Source: Myxococcales bacterium
GTDB taxonomy: Bacteria > Myxococcota_A > Polyangia > Polyangiales > Polyangiaceae
DNA: 64,000 nt
Assembly (NCBI GenBank): GCA_016794345.1
Contig: JAEUKE010000258.1
Span: forward strand, 1 to 64,000
Reading direction: 5' to 3'
Position numbers and translations under genes: made by a program. The notes below the pieces were generated by a model. The model saw only the letters and a program-made list of their open reading frames with translations. It did no database searches and was not told the DNA's origin. Below are positions 8,173 to 15,848 of this stretch, in pieces (the first letter of the stretch is position 1; every line of letters starts with the position of its first letter).

Positions 8173-9092
8173 CCCAGGCCGCAACCGATCGCGTCGAGCT
8201 CGCGGACGCTCACGGCGTCATGCAGAAGCGCGCGCGCACGTTTCGCTGGGCGGCGCGCCTGCTCGGCACGACCTGCCGAGACGACGCGGCGGTGCTCTAT
8301 GCGTTCTGCCGGGCGGCCGACGACGCCGCCGACGAAGCGACGGACCGAGCCCAGTCCATCGCCGAGCTCGACGCATTGGAGCGGAGCCTCTCGAAAGACG
8401 GCGACGGCCCCGGGCGCGCGCTGGCCATGCTCGCCGAGCAACGAAACATGTCGCTCGCTCCGGCTCGCGAGCTCCTCGCGGGGGTGCGCCAGGACACCGA
8501 GCTGGTTCGCCTCGCCGACGACGCCGAGCTCCTGCACTACGCCTACCTCGTCGCAGGAACGGTCGGCGTCATGATGTGCGGCGTCCTCGGCGCGCGGGAC
8601 CAGCGCGCCGAGCGCTACGCGATCCAGCTCGGCATCGCGATGCAGATCACCAACATCTGTCGCGACGTCGCGGAAGATGCGGCACGCGGTCGCGTGTACC
8701 TGCCCGAACGACGGCTGCGAGCTGCGGGCACCACGCAAGCCGCTCTCCTCGCCGGCACGGCGCCGAAGGAGGCCGTCGCGAAGGTCGTCTCGGATCTCCT
8801 GGCCGTCGCCGACGGGTTCTATCGCAGCGCCGACCAAGGCCTTCGCTACCTTCCCTCGCGGGCTCGGCTGGCCGTCCTCATGGCCAGCCGCATGTACCGC
8901 GCGATCGGCAGCGTGCTGCGGCGGCGGGGCTGCGACCCGTTCCTGGGTCGCGCCGTCGTGTCACCTCTTGCCAAGGTCGCGCTCACCGTCGTTGCGCTCG
9001 TTTCGTGGGTGGGTCTCGCCGCACGAAGCCATCGCCACCTCGGACGAACGAGCCCGCGACGTGGGGCCGAAGATCCATGCGCTACCGGATGA
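8169..9092 (+). CDS. crtB: Phytoene synthase CrtB
   Basis: A 307-residue squalene/phytoene synthase that condenses two GGPP molecules head to head. Substrate-binding aspartates are in FCRAADDAADEA (first motif) and NICRDVAEDAARGRVYLP (second motif). A hydrophobic C-terminal helix (VALTVVALVSWVGLAA) may attach it to the membrane. The GTG start overlaps the crtI stop as GTGA. The 3' end overlaps the carH start, so synthase and regulator are probably translated from one mRNA. Confidence 0.92.
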   Translation: MTQAATDRVELADAHGVMQKRARTFRWAARLLGTTCRDDAAVLYAFCRAADDAADEATDRAQSIAELDALERSLSKDGDGPGRALAMLAEQRNMSLAPARELLAGVRQDTELVRLADDAELLHYAYLVAGTVGVMMCGVLGARDQRAERYAIQLGIAMQITNICRDVAEDAARGRVYLPERRLRAAGTTQAALLAGTAPKEAVAKVVSDLLAVADGFYRSADQGLRYLPSRARLAVLMASRMYRAIGSVLRRRGCDPFLGRAVVSPLAKVALTVVALVSWVGLAARSHRHLGRTSPRRGAEDPCATG

Positions 9093-9949
9093 AGACCGTC
9101 TCCGAGCTGACGGGAATTCCGCGAAATACCCTCGTCGCGTGGGAGCGACGCTACGGAGTGCCCGAGCCCGAGCGCCTCGCGAATGGTTATCGCCTCTACA
9201 CCGACGACGACGTCGGGGTGCTGATCCGGCTGCGCGACGCCATCGCCAAAGGCCTCTCGATCTCGGAGGCCGTCGAGCTCGTGAAGGAGCAGGCCGAGCC
9301 AACACGGCCCGCGAACGGCGCCGGGGCCGGCGACGCGGGGCTCGCTTCAGTGAGGCGCGAGCTCCTCGACGCGCTCCTCGACTTCGATCGGCCGCGCGCG
9401 GAGCGCCTGGTCGAGCGGTTGCTGAACGTCCCCTTCCTGGGAGCGATAGACGAGATCTACTTCCCGCTCCTGCGCGAGCTCGGCGACAGGTGGGAGGCCG
9501 GCGAGGCCTCCGTCGCGCAGGAGCATTTCATCACGGCCTTCGTGCGGGACCAGCTCGTGGCGATGTTGCTCCGCGTCGGCGCCGGCCGTCCTCTCGGCCC
9601 ACGTGTGGCGTGCGTGACGTTCCCGGGTGAGAAACACGAGCTCGCTCTCCTCGCGCTCGCGGTGCACCTCTCGCTGCAGGGCTGCCGGGTGACGTACCTG
9701 GGCGCCGACCTGCCCGCCAAGGAGCTCGGCCGCTTCGTCGAGCAGACGAAGCCCGACTGGGTGTGTGTCTCGATCATCCTCTCGGTCGAGCCCAGCGCGA
9801 TCGTGGAGTTTTCGCGGGCGGTGGTGAAGTTCGCGCCGCGCGAGACGCGGGTCGTGATCGGAGGCGCGGGTCTGCCGGAGATGGGCAAGACCAAGCTTCC
9901 GCCGCGGGTCGAGCTCGTGGCCGACTGGCGCCACCTGGACGTCAGCTAG
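9077..9949 (+). CDS. carH: CarH-type MerR regulator with adenosylcobalamin photoreceptor domain
   Basis: A 290-residue protein. Residues 1-72 form a MerR winged helix (VSELTGIPRNTLVAWERRYGV), residues 92-165 the helical cap, and 170-290 a B12-binding Rossmann domain. The light-sensor signature Wx9EH is exact (W139, E149, H150), and the probable lower cobalt ligand is H187 in GEKHELA (ExHxxA; the usual final G is A). Established: such proteins bind DNA as tetramers with adenosylcobalamin in the dark and fall apart in light, releasing carotenoid genes. The start at 9077 keeps the first beta strand; ATG 9089 gives an ATGA overlap with crtB and is equally possible. Only one CarA/CarH-like gene is present here, whereas Myxococcus has two. 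Confidence 0.9.
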   Translation: MRYRMKTVSELTGIPRNTLVAWERRYGVPEPERLANGYRLYTDDDVGVLIRLRDAIAKGLSISEAVELVKEQAEPTRPANGAGAGDAGLASVRRELLDALLDFDRPRAERLVERLLNVPFLGAIDEIYFPLLRELGDRWEAGEASVAQEHFITAFVRDQLVAMLLRVGAGRPLGPRVACVTFPGEKHELALLALAVHLSLQGCRVTYLGADLPAKELGRFVEQTKPDWVCVSIILSVEPSAIVEFSRAVVKFAPRETRVVIGGAGLPEMGKTKLPPRVELVADWRHLDVS

Positions 9950-9957
9950 CTGACGTC
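9938..9957. repeat. Perfect 20-bp palindrome across the overlapping stop codons of carH and its convergent neighbour
   Basis: GACGTCAGCT is followed directly by its reverse complement with no spacer. It encodes the last residues and stop of carH on the plus strand and those of the 115-residue gene on the minus strand. Without a loop or T-tract it is not a typical intrinsic terminator, but it could act as a roadblock or protein site between the two converging genes. Confidence 0.6.
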
Positions 9958-10289
9958 ACCCTCGACGCCTCCTCCCGATCGAGCCGCGCCCGGAGGCGCT
10001 TCGCGGCGGCGAACGAGACCGCCATCTCGTCGGGCTCCACGATCCAGGCCCGCGCCTCGAGCGCGTCCGCCACGAGGCGGGCGCGGTCGGTGCCCACGAG
10101 CGTCACGACGCTCCCAGGGTCGAGCTTCAACAAGAGCGAGGCATGGAGCCCCGTGCCGGCGGCGATCGCGCCGTCGAGCTCGTCCGCCGCTTCGCGGTTC
10201 GGGCCGTCGCCACCTTTGCCCATCGCGCGCGCGATCGCGGCCGCGAGCAGCTCGATCTGTCGCCTCAAGTAGTCCGCGAGGTAGCTCAC
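9942..10289 (-). CDS. Conserved hypothetical protein, DUF6483-like
   Basis: A 115-residue soluble protein with a GTG start. The N-terminal helix (YLADYLRRQIELLAAAIARAM) and overall length resemble the DUF6483 group of small helical proteins of unknown function, but the match is from memory and weak. There is no signal peptide, membrane segment or cysteine. It converges on carH with an 8-bp overlap. A basic C-terminus and several predicted helices are all that can be seen. Confidence 0.6.
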   Translation of the reverse strand: MSYLADYLRRQIELLAAAIARAMGKGGDGPNREAADELDGAIAAGTGLHASLLLKLDPGSVVTLVGTDRARLVADALEARAWIVEPDEMAVSFAAAKRLRARLDREEASRVTSAS

Positions 10290-10318
10290 GGTCAGGTCGA
10301 ACCGCCGGAGCGGAGGGA

Positions 10319-12010
10319 CTATTCCCGCCGCTTGTCCGGCTCCCGGCCGAGCTCACGGCGAGCCTTCTCCGGGTCTCGCAGGATCTCGACGAAGTCGCTG
10401 CCGCCCAGCTCGCGCAAGAGGCTCTCGTCGGGCTTGTCGCCTTCGGTGAGGGCGAAGACGACCTTGGCGGCCGTCGCCGCGCGGGAGCTGGCGACCTCGT
10501 GCATCGCCTCGATCTTCTTCTTGTCGTCGTCGGAGTAGGTCACCGTCGCCACGAGGACGACACGTCTCGACTCGCGCTCGATGGTCGCGTCCACGAGCGC
10601 CTTCTTCCCGGCCTCGTGCAAGACCTCGTAGTAGTCGCGCTCGGCGCGCTTCATGTCCTCGTCGGCCGTGAGATCTTTGACCTGCTCACCCTTCTCGACG
10701 TGGGATCGGAACGCCGCGTGCCACTCGCGGAAGTCGAGCAGGAGATCGATGGCGTCCGACTCGCTCTCGGCGACGAGCTCGAGCCGCAGCGCCCCGCCCT
10801 CGAGGTCGACGTCGTCCGCCAGCGTCCACCGAGCCTTGTATTTGCGGACAATCTCGGAGAGGCGCCCCATCACCTCCGGCAGCCCTTCGTCGATCTGCGG
10901 GCCGTAGCCGAAGCCGGTATGGAAGACAAATCCGTCATCGAACGCGTCGGAGGTCCCGAGCGCCGCGTAGGTGTGCGGCCGGAGCGGCGCTGCGAGGCTC
11001 GCCCATTCGTCAGCGCCGTCGACGCGGTTCGTCCCGTTCGGAGAAAAGTCTCGTCCGAGGGTGCTGACGCCTCCGTAGGGGCCGCTCAACCAGAAGCCCG
11101 TCTTGTCGAGGCGAGCGGTCGCCTGGGAGTAGTCGTGGCACTCCGTCTTCCGGCTCGACTCGTCGAACGAGAGGCACCTCGTGCCCGTCAGGCCTCCGCG
11201 GTCGCGCACCTCGCGGAAGCGACGCGAGGTGTCCGGCAAGGTGTCGCGACCGAAACGCTGGAGCCGCACCTCCGCCGTCTTGGGGGGCGCAGCCCGGTCC
11301 GGCGCGCCGTCCTCGAGCCTCTTGGGCTTGTCGTCTTTGTTTGGTGGCAAGAGGACGGTCACCCGGTAGACCGCCGACTCCTCGACGTGTTTCGCCATCT
11401 CTCGACCGCAGGCGAGCGCGGCCGAGACTTGCCTTCGCTCGGTGAAGGCGTCGGCCAGCTTGAGCCTGGCGAATCGCCAGGACGGCCGCATCAAGAGGCG
11501 GAAGACGTCCGTGCCGCCGCAGACCTGCTCGGCCAGGTTCGCCCACCTCGCCTCGGGCGGCAGCTCCTTGGCGGAGAGCGAGAGAATCCAGAGTCCGCCG
11601 TCGTCGCGGCTCACGGCGACGGTCGACTCGGGCAAGCTCTTGACGTCGACCGGCAACACCGGCGCGGGCCGGCCCCGGTACCAGAGCCAGCCACCCAGGG
11701 CGGCGCCCCCGAGCGCCACGACGGCCACGAGCGCGCCCGCCACGATCTTCGGCCAGCGCCTCAGCGGCGCAGCCCGCGTGGGCTCGGCCTGCGGGCTCGG
11801 CGCGCCCACCACGGCCGGCAGCGGGGTACCGATGGACGAGCCGGAGGGGCGGAGCTCGGGATGGGAGGGCAGGCTCGGCGTACGCGCGGGCGGCGGGATG
11901 GCCGGCTCAGGCGGCGCGCCGGGGCCCGAGCGCCTCGGCTCGGGCGCGGGTGGCGGCGCGCTCCCGGTCGCGTAGGGGTCGGTGAGCTGCGGGGGTTCCT
12001 TCCGCGCCAT
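10319..12010 (-). CDS. Hypothetical membrane-anchored protein with Pro-rich cytoplasmic N-terminus
   Basis: A 563-residue protein. Residues 1-90 are rich in Pro, Ala and Ser and lack structure, a single membrane helix follows (KIVAGALVAVVALGGAALGGWLWY, about 90-113), and a large, presumably periplasmic domain of about 450 residues completes the chain. That domain contains paired Cys residues and ends in a charged helix (KARRELGREPDKRRE). This layout is common for myxobacterial envelope proteins. No family was recognised and no function is proposed. It lies four bases from the phosphodiesterase gene, so the two may be co-transcribed. Confidence 0.75.
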   Translation of the reverse strand: MARKEPPQLTDPYATGSAPPPAPEPRRSGPGAPPEPAIPPPARTPSLPSHPELRPSGSSIGTPLPAVVGAPSPQAEPTRAAPLRRWPKIVAGALVAVVALGGAALGGWLWYRGRPAPVLPVDVKSLPESTVAVSRDDGGLWILSLSAKELPPEARWANLAEQVCGGTDVFRLLMRPSWRFARLKLADAFTERRQVSAALACGREMAKHVEESAVYRVTVLLPPNKDDKPKRLEDGAPDRAAPPKTAEVRLQRFGRDTLPDTSRRFREVRDRGGLTGTRCLSFDESSRKTECHDYSQATARLDKTGFWLSGPYGGVSTLGRDFSPNGTNRVDGADEWASLAAPLRPHTYAALGTSDAFDDGFVFHTGFGYGPQIDEGLPEVMGRLSEIVRKYKARWTLADDVDLEGGALRLELVAESESDAIDLLLDFREWHAAFRSHVEKGEQVKDLTADEDMKRAERDYYEVLHEAGKKALVDATIERESRRVVLVATVTYSDDDKKKIEAMHEVASSRAATAAKVVFALTEGDKPDESLLRELGGSDFVEILRDPEKARRELGREPDKRRE

Positions 12011-12013
12011 CGG

Positions 12014-12790
12014 TCAAGACGTTAGCAGAGGCTCGCGGATCGCACGGGAATCGGAACGCTCGAAACCCTCCCGGATGCGGCCCGGCTCGTCCGTGATGAG
12101 CGCGTCGGCGCCGAGGTCGAAGGCGCGCCGCGCGATGACGAGGTCGTTCACCGTCCACACCGAAACGAACCCGGCCTTCGCGACGCGCGGCATGATCCGG
12201 CTGCGCGTGAGCATCGTGTGCACGTGGACGCCGTCCGCGAAGAGGCGCGCCGCCAGGAGCGCGAGCTCTTGGTAGGCGGACCTGTGGACGAGGAGCGCGT
12301 GCGCGCGACCGGCGCAGCGCGCGCGATGGTCACGTAGCATCCACGGATCGAACGAGGAGACGATGACGTCGTGGTGAGGATCCCACCGGTCGAGGACGCG
12401 CGCGACCGCATCGACGAGACCGTCCCGGTCCTTGACGTCGCGCTTGATCTCCACGTTCACCCCGAGGCCCGCCGACCGGGCAAAATCGAGCGCCTGCTCC
12501 AGCGTCGGCACCTCGACCCCCGTCATGGCCGCGAGCTCGCGGTGGGTCACCTCGTCGGCGGGGCGCCGGTCGCCCGCGAGGCGCCACAGGTCCGGGTCAT
12601 GGAACACCACGAGGACGCCGTCCCGCGTCGGCCGCACGTCGAGCTCGATCGCGTCCGCCCGCTGGGCCTTTGCGGCCGCGAACGACTCGAGCGTGTTCTC
12701 TGGGTGCTCCCCGCGCGCTCCTCGATGACCGACGATCGCTGGCCGGTCGGCGCGGCGCCGAAACGCGTCGGGGAGGCGGGAGGCGGACAT
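12014..12790 (-). CDS. Glycerophosphodiester phosphodiesterase
   Basis: A 258-residue GDPD-family TIM barrel that hydrolyses glycerophosphodiesters to glycerol 3-phosphate and an alcohol. Motifs: HRGARGEHPENT with catalytic His near residue 22, ELDVRPTRDG (metal-binding E and D), FHDPDLWR (second catalytic His), VNVEIKRD and the C-terminal WTVNDLVIARRAFDLGADALITDEPG. No signal peptide is visible, so it should act in the cytoplasm. Divergent from the CBS gene across 130 bp. Confidence 0.92.
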   Translation of the reverse strand: MSASRLPDAFRRRADRPAIVGHRGARGEHPENTLESFAAAKAQRADAIELDVRPTRDGVLVVFHDPDLWRLAGDRRPADEVTHRELAAMTGVEVPTLEQALDFARSAGLGVNVEIKRDVKDRDGLVDAVARVLDRWDPHHDVIVSSFDPWMLRDHRARCAGRAHALLVHRSAYQELALLAARLFADGVHVHTMLTRSRIMPRVAKAGFVSVWTVNDLVIARRAFDLGADALITDEPGRIREGFERSDSRAIREPLLTS

Positions 12791-12920
12791 GCCGAACGCA
12801 TCTTAGTCGCGTCTCCGCACATCATGCAGGCTTCGGCCCAAACGCCCGACGAGATGGCTCGAAAACCAAGGGGGGCGCCGCGTGTGCGCGCTTGGAACGA
12901 CATCTGAATAGGGGCTCGGC

Positions 12921-13331
12921 ATGAGCAAGCCTATCCCGCCCATCTCGAAGTACATGACGACGACGCCCCACACGGTCGGCTCGGACCAGACGATCGCTCA
13001 TGCCTCCAAGATGCTCTCGGAGCTGGACATCCGACACCTGCCCGTCCTCGTCGGCGGTCGCCTCGCCGGCATCATCTCCGACCGAGACATCGCCCTGGTC
13101 GAGACGCTGCGTGAGGTCGACCCGGAGAAGGTGACGGTCGAGGAGGCGATGACCCAGCAGGTCTACGCGATCCCGCCGGAGACGCCGCTCGACGTGGTCG
13201 TTGCCGAGATGGCCGAGCGAAAATACGGCTCGGCGATCATCATCCAGAACTCGAAGGTGGTAGGTATCTTCACCACAATCGACGTCTGCCGCGCGTTCGC
13301 CGAAATGATGCACACGCGGCTCGCGAAGTGA
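12921..13331 (+). CDS. Tandem CBS-domain protein
   Basis: A 136-residue stand-alone CBS pair (Bateman module). CBS1 covers about residues 9-65 (YMTTTPHTV...DIRHLPVLVGGRLAGIISDRDI) and CBS2 about 75-131 (MTQQVYAIPPETPL...GSAIIIQNSKVVGIFTTIDV). Such modules bind adenine nucleotides and regulate a partner, here unknown. AGGGGC upstream of the ATG provides a plausible ribosome site. No other domain is attached. Confidence 0.9.
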   Translation: MSKPIPPISKYMTTTPHTVGSDQTIAHASKMLSELDIRHLPVLVGGRLAGIISDRDIALVETLREVDPEKVTVEEAMTQQVYAIPPETPLDVVVAEMAERKYGSAIIIQNSKVVGIFTTIDVCRAFAEMMHTRLAK

Positions 13332-13387
13332 GCACGAGTTTGGGGACTGGAAAGTAGTCGTGGGGTCGTGTAGTTCTCAAGGTGGCC

Positions 13388-13612
13388 ATGAACGACAAGG
13401 ACTTCCGCAATAGCGAGGCCTCCAAGACCGACAAGAGGAAGCAGAGTCTCTACTTCCCCGAGTCGATGCTCCAAGAGATCAAGGAGGAGGCAGCCCGGCT
13501 GGACCGGTCCCTCTCGTGGGTGGTGCAGCGAGCCTGGAAGCTGGCTCGCCTGGAGATCAAGAAGCTGCCCAGCGTGAACGACGTCGCCGACGACGACGAC
13601 ACGGGCGACTGA
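13388..13612 (+). CDS. Small ribbon-helix-helix-like protein (TIGR04563-like)
   Basis: A 74-residue protein. The core KRKQSLYFPESMLQEIKEEA then RLDRSLSWVVQRAWKLA has the strand-helix-helix pattern of MetJ/Arc DNA-binding proteins, and resembles a small family widespread in myxobacteria (TIGR04563 as I recall it). An acidic tail (DVADDDDTGD) ends the protein. ATG 13388 is chosen over the in-frame GTG 13382 because AAGGTG then has normal spacing. It lies 50 bp after the CBS gene and 35 bp before the hydrolase on the same strand. Confidence 0.75.
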   Translation: MNDKDFRNSEASKTDKRKQSLYFPESMLQEIKEEAARLDRSLSWVVQRAWKLARLEIKKLPSVNDVADDDDTGD

Positions 13613-13647
13613 CTCTCCCCGCATCCCAATCGCCACGAACGATCGCG

Positions 13648-14580
13648 ATGCGTGAGTCCTTCGTCGTCGCTGACGACGGCACACAGCTCTACATGAGGGC
13701 CCAGGAAGGGCCCTCATCCGCGTCGGCGTCCAGCAGCCTGGGCCTGGGGGGCCTCGTGTCCGTGCTGTGCGACGGCATCGCCTGTGACGGGTTCGTCTGG
13801 AAATACCTGTGGCACGCGCTGGCCGCTCGAACGAAGGTCGCGCACTTCCACTATCGCGGGCATGGCCGCAGCAAGAGGCCCGCGGATCCGACCCAGATCG
13901 ACGTCGAAGCACATGCGCGCGATCTGTCGGCCGTACGTGTGGCCCTGGGCGATCCGGAGGTCGTCCTCTACGGCCACTCGATGGGCTGCCAGGTGGTCCT
14001 GGAGAACTACCGGCTGCGCCCCGAGAAGGTCCGAGGCCTCGTGCTCATCTGCGGCGCGCCAGGGCGAGTGACACACTCGTTCAAGGGCTCGGACGCGCTG
14101 GCCCAGGTCCTCCCCCGCCTCATCGAGACGGTGGACAAGTACCCGCACGTCGCGCGCGCGGTGTGGGGCAGCGTGCCGCCGGAGCTCGCCCTCAAGGTCG
14201 CGCTCGCGCTCGGCGAGATCGACGGCAAGCAGATGGAGCCGCGCGATCTGATGCCGTACCTGCAGCACATGGTCGACATCGACCTGCGCATGTTCCTCCG
14301 CATGCTCCGCTCGGCCGGCGAGCACTCCGCTTCGGACATGCTCGGGACGATCACCTGCCCCGCCCTCGTGATCGCCGGCGAAAACGACAGCTTCACGCCT
14401 CCGCGCCTCGCCGAAGAGATGGCCAGGTCCATCCCCGACTGCGAGCTCGTCATGACGAACGGAACACACGTCGTTCCGCTCGAGCACAAGCGGCTCGTCG
14501 AAGACAAGGTCGACGCGTTCCTCGAGAAGATCGCCGCACGGCCGATCCCCCAAGCCACCGCGAGCCGCCCCGGCGCCTGA
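13648..14580 (+). CDS. Alpha/beta hydrolase
   Basis: A 310-residue hydrolase. Nucleophile elbow GHSMG (Ser near residue 114), acid in AGENDSFTPP and catalytic His in NGTHVVPLEH make a complete triad. The oxyanion/N-terminal region is LCDGIACDGFVW in place of the usual HGxxG. The loop FHYRGHGRSKRP is typical of epoxide-hydrolase/lactonase-like members. Substrate unknown. No signal peptide. It converges on the next gene with an 11-bp gap. Confidence 0.88.
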   Translation: MRESFVVADDGTQLYMRAQEGPSSASASSSLGLGGLVSVLCDGIACDGFVWKYLWHALAARTKVAHFHYRGHGRSKRPADPTQIDVEAHARDLSAVRVALGDPEVVLYGHSMGCQVVLENYRLRPEKVRGLVLICGAPGRVTHSFKGSDALAQVLPRLIETVDKYPHVARAVWGSVPPELALKVALALGEIDGKQMEPRDLMPYLQHMVDIDLRMFLRMLRSAGEHSASDMLGTITCPALVIAGENDSFTPPRLAEEMARSIPDCELVMTNGTHVVPLEHKRLVEDKVDAFLEKIAARPIPQATASRPGA

Positions 14581-14591
14581 CGCGCTCGCCG

Positions 14592-15848
14592 TCACTCCTG
14601 CGTGATGACCACGCGCCGATCGTCGCGGTAGGTCACGCGGCCCGACTCGCCTCGACATCCCCAGCAGGTGCTCCACTCGAGACGTCGAGGCGCCGAGCGA
14701 TCGTACGCGAGCACCACGGGCCCCGCGTCCTTCCGGAGCACGAGGGTCGAGGCCACGCGCAGCCGATCGTCCGGGAGGCGATGGAACGCGGCGACGAGCG
14801 AGTCCACGCCGACCTGGACGGCGACCACCACGAGCTCCTCACCCAGCGCCGGCCGCCACGCGAGGGGCGCGGTCGTGAGCTTGTAGCCGTCGATCTTGCC
14901 GCCGTCGACGCGGCTCTCGAGCTCCCTCACCGCCGCGGCTTCGTCGAAGAACTTCGGATCACCCGAGAGGCTCGCGAGCTGCGGCACCGCGCGGATGATC
15001 CGCGCGAGCTCCTCCGCCCCGAGCGTCGCCGGCTCGAAGGGCGCAGCCTCTTTCGGCAGCGGGAAGGGAACGGCGCTGGGCTCGCCTCCGCAGCAGCGGA
15101 AGCCGAGATCGTCGTCGCTCCGCCCCTCCTCGACGGGCGAGCGCTTGGCACATCGATGCTCCACGTCGGCGCCGGCTCGAGGTCCGCCTCGCACCGCTGC
15201 GCCGCCCTTGGCGTCGCCGATCGCCGTCACGTCGCTCGCCGTCCACTCGCGGATCGACCCCATGCCGAGGACGCCGAACCCCGACGCGCAGCTCTTCGGG
15301 TCGCTTGAGCACACCTCGCGATGCCCCGGGCCACCGGGGTAGAGATCGGCGCCGCTCGGGCCTTTGCACGCGCGCTCCCATTCGGCCTCGGTGCAGAGGC
15401 GGCGCCCGCGCTCGGCGCACGCGGCCTTGGCCTGCGCCCGTGACAGGCCGGTCTTCGGCGGCTTGCTCAGGTCGTTCGGATAGAGGAAGCGATCGATGTC
15501 GAAGCCGCCGACCTCCACGACGACGCCGGGCGGCTCGAGGGTCGGATCTCGCCCCCGATCGCCCGGCGTGCTGCCGAGCGTGAGCTTGCCCGCCTCGATG
15601 GCGACCACCGGATCGGCGGCGGCCTTCGCCGAGCTCGACGCCGCCGGGCGCGGCCCCTCGTCCGCCGCCGGGAGCACGTCGCCCGCGCTCGCGGCCTGGA
15701 CGCTCGACGCGGCCGAGCTCGCGGTCCGCTCGCCGTCCTTGCTGCCGCACGCGCACGCGAAGACGGCGAGCCCGAGGACGAGGAACGAGGACGGTGACGT
15801 CACGCTCGAGAGCTTGCCCCGCGCCCCGGCGCGGCCGCAAGTCGTCAC
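14592..15848 (-). CDS. Lipoprotein with degenerate formylglycine-generating-enzyme (SUMF1-type) domain
   Basis: A 418-residue protein with a lipoprotein signal ending at FACAC, an Ala/Ser linker, an FGE-sulfatase-like domain (about 80-265: DIDRFLYPNDL, RGRRLCTEAEWERACKGP, LGMGSIREWTASD, DDDLGFRCC) and a C-terminal domain of about 150 residues not recognised. The CHxxxxC segment that carries the two catalytic cysteines of true FGE is missing between AVRGG and HRCAKRS. Enzyme activity is therefore unlikely and a binding or structural role is inferred. GTG 15848 overlaps the previous stop (GTGA); GTG 15803, closer to the signal peptide, is an alternative start. Confidence 0.8.
   Translation of the reverse strand: MTTCGRAGARGKLSSVTSPSSFLVLGLAVFACACGSKDGERTASSAASSVQAASAGDVLPAADEGPRPAASSSAKAAADPVVAIEAGKLTLGSTPGDRGRDPTLEPPGVVVEVGGFDIDRFLYPNDLSKPPKTGLSRAQAKAACAERGRRLCTEAEWERACKGPSGADLYPGGPGHREVCSSDPKSCASGFGVLGMGSIREWTASDVTAIGDAKGGAAVRGGPRAGADVEHRCAKRSPVEEGRSDDDLGFRCCGGEPSAVPFPLPKEAAPFEPATLGAEELARIIRAVPQLASLSGDPKFFDEAAAVRELESRVDGGKIDGYKLTTAPLAWRPALGEELVVVAVQVGVDSLVAAFHRLPDDRLRVASTLVLRKDAGPVVLAYDRSAPRRLEWSTCWGCRGESGRVTYRDDRRVVITQE

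Noticed and set aside
12791..12920. Imperfect CCAAG...CTTGG hairpin upstream of the CBS gene as a riboswitch or terminator
   Set aside because: The stem is interrupted and no conserved riboswitch core was recognised; only an ordinary divergent promoter region is likely.
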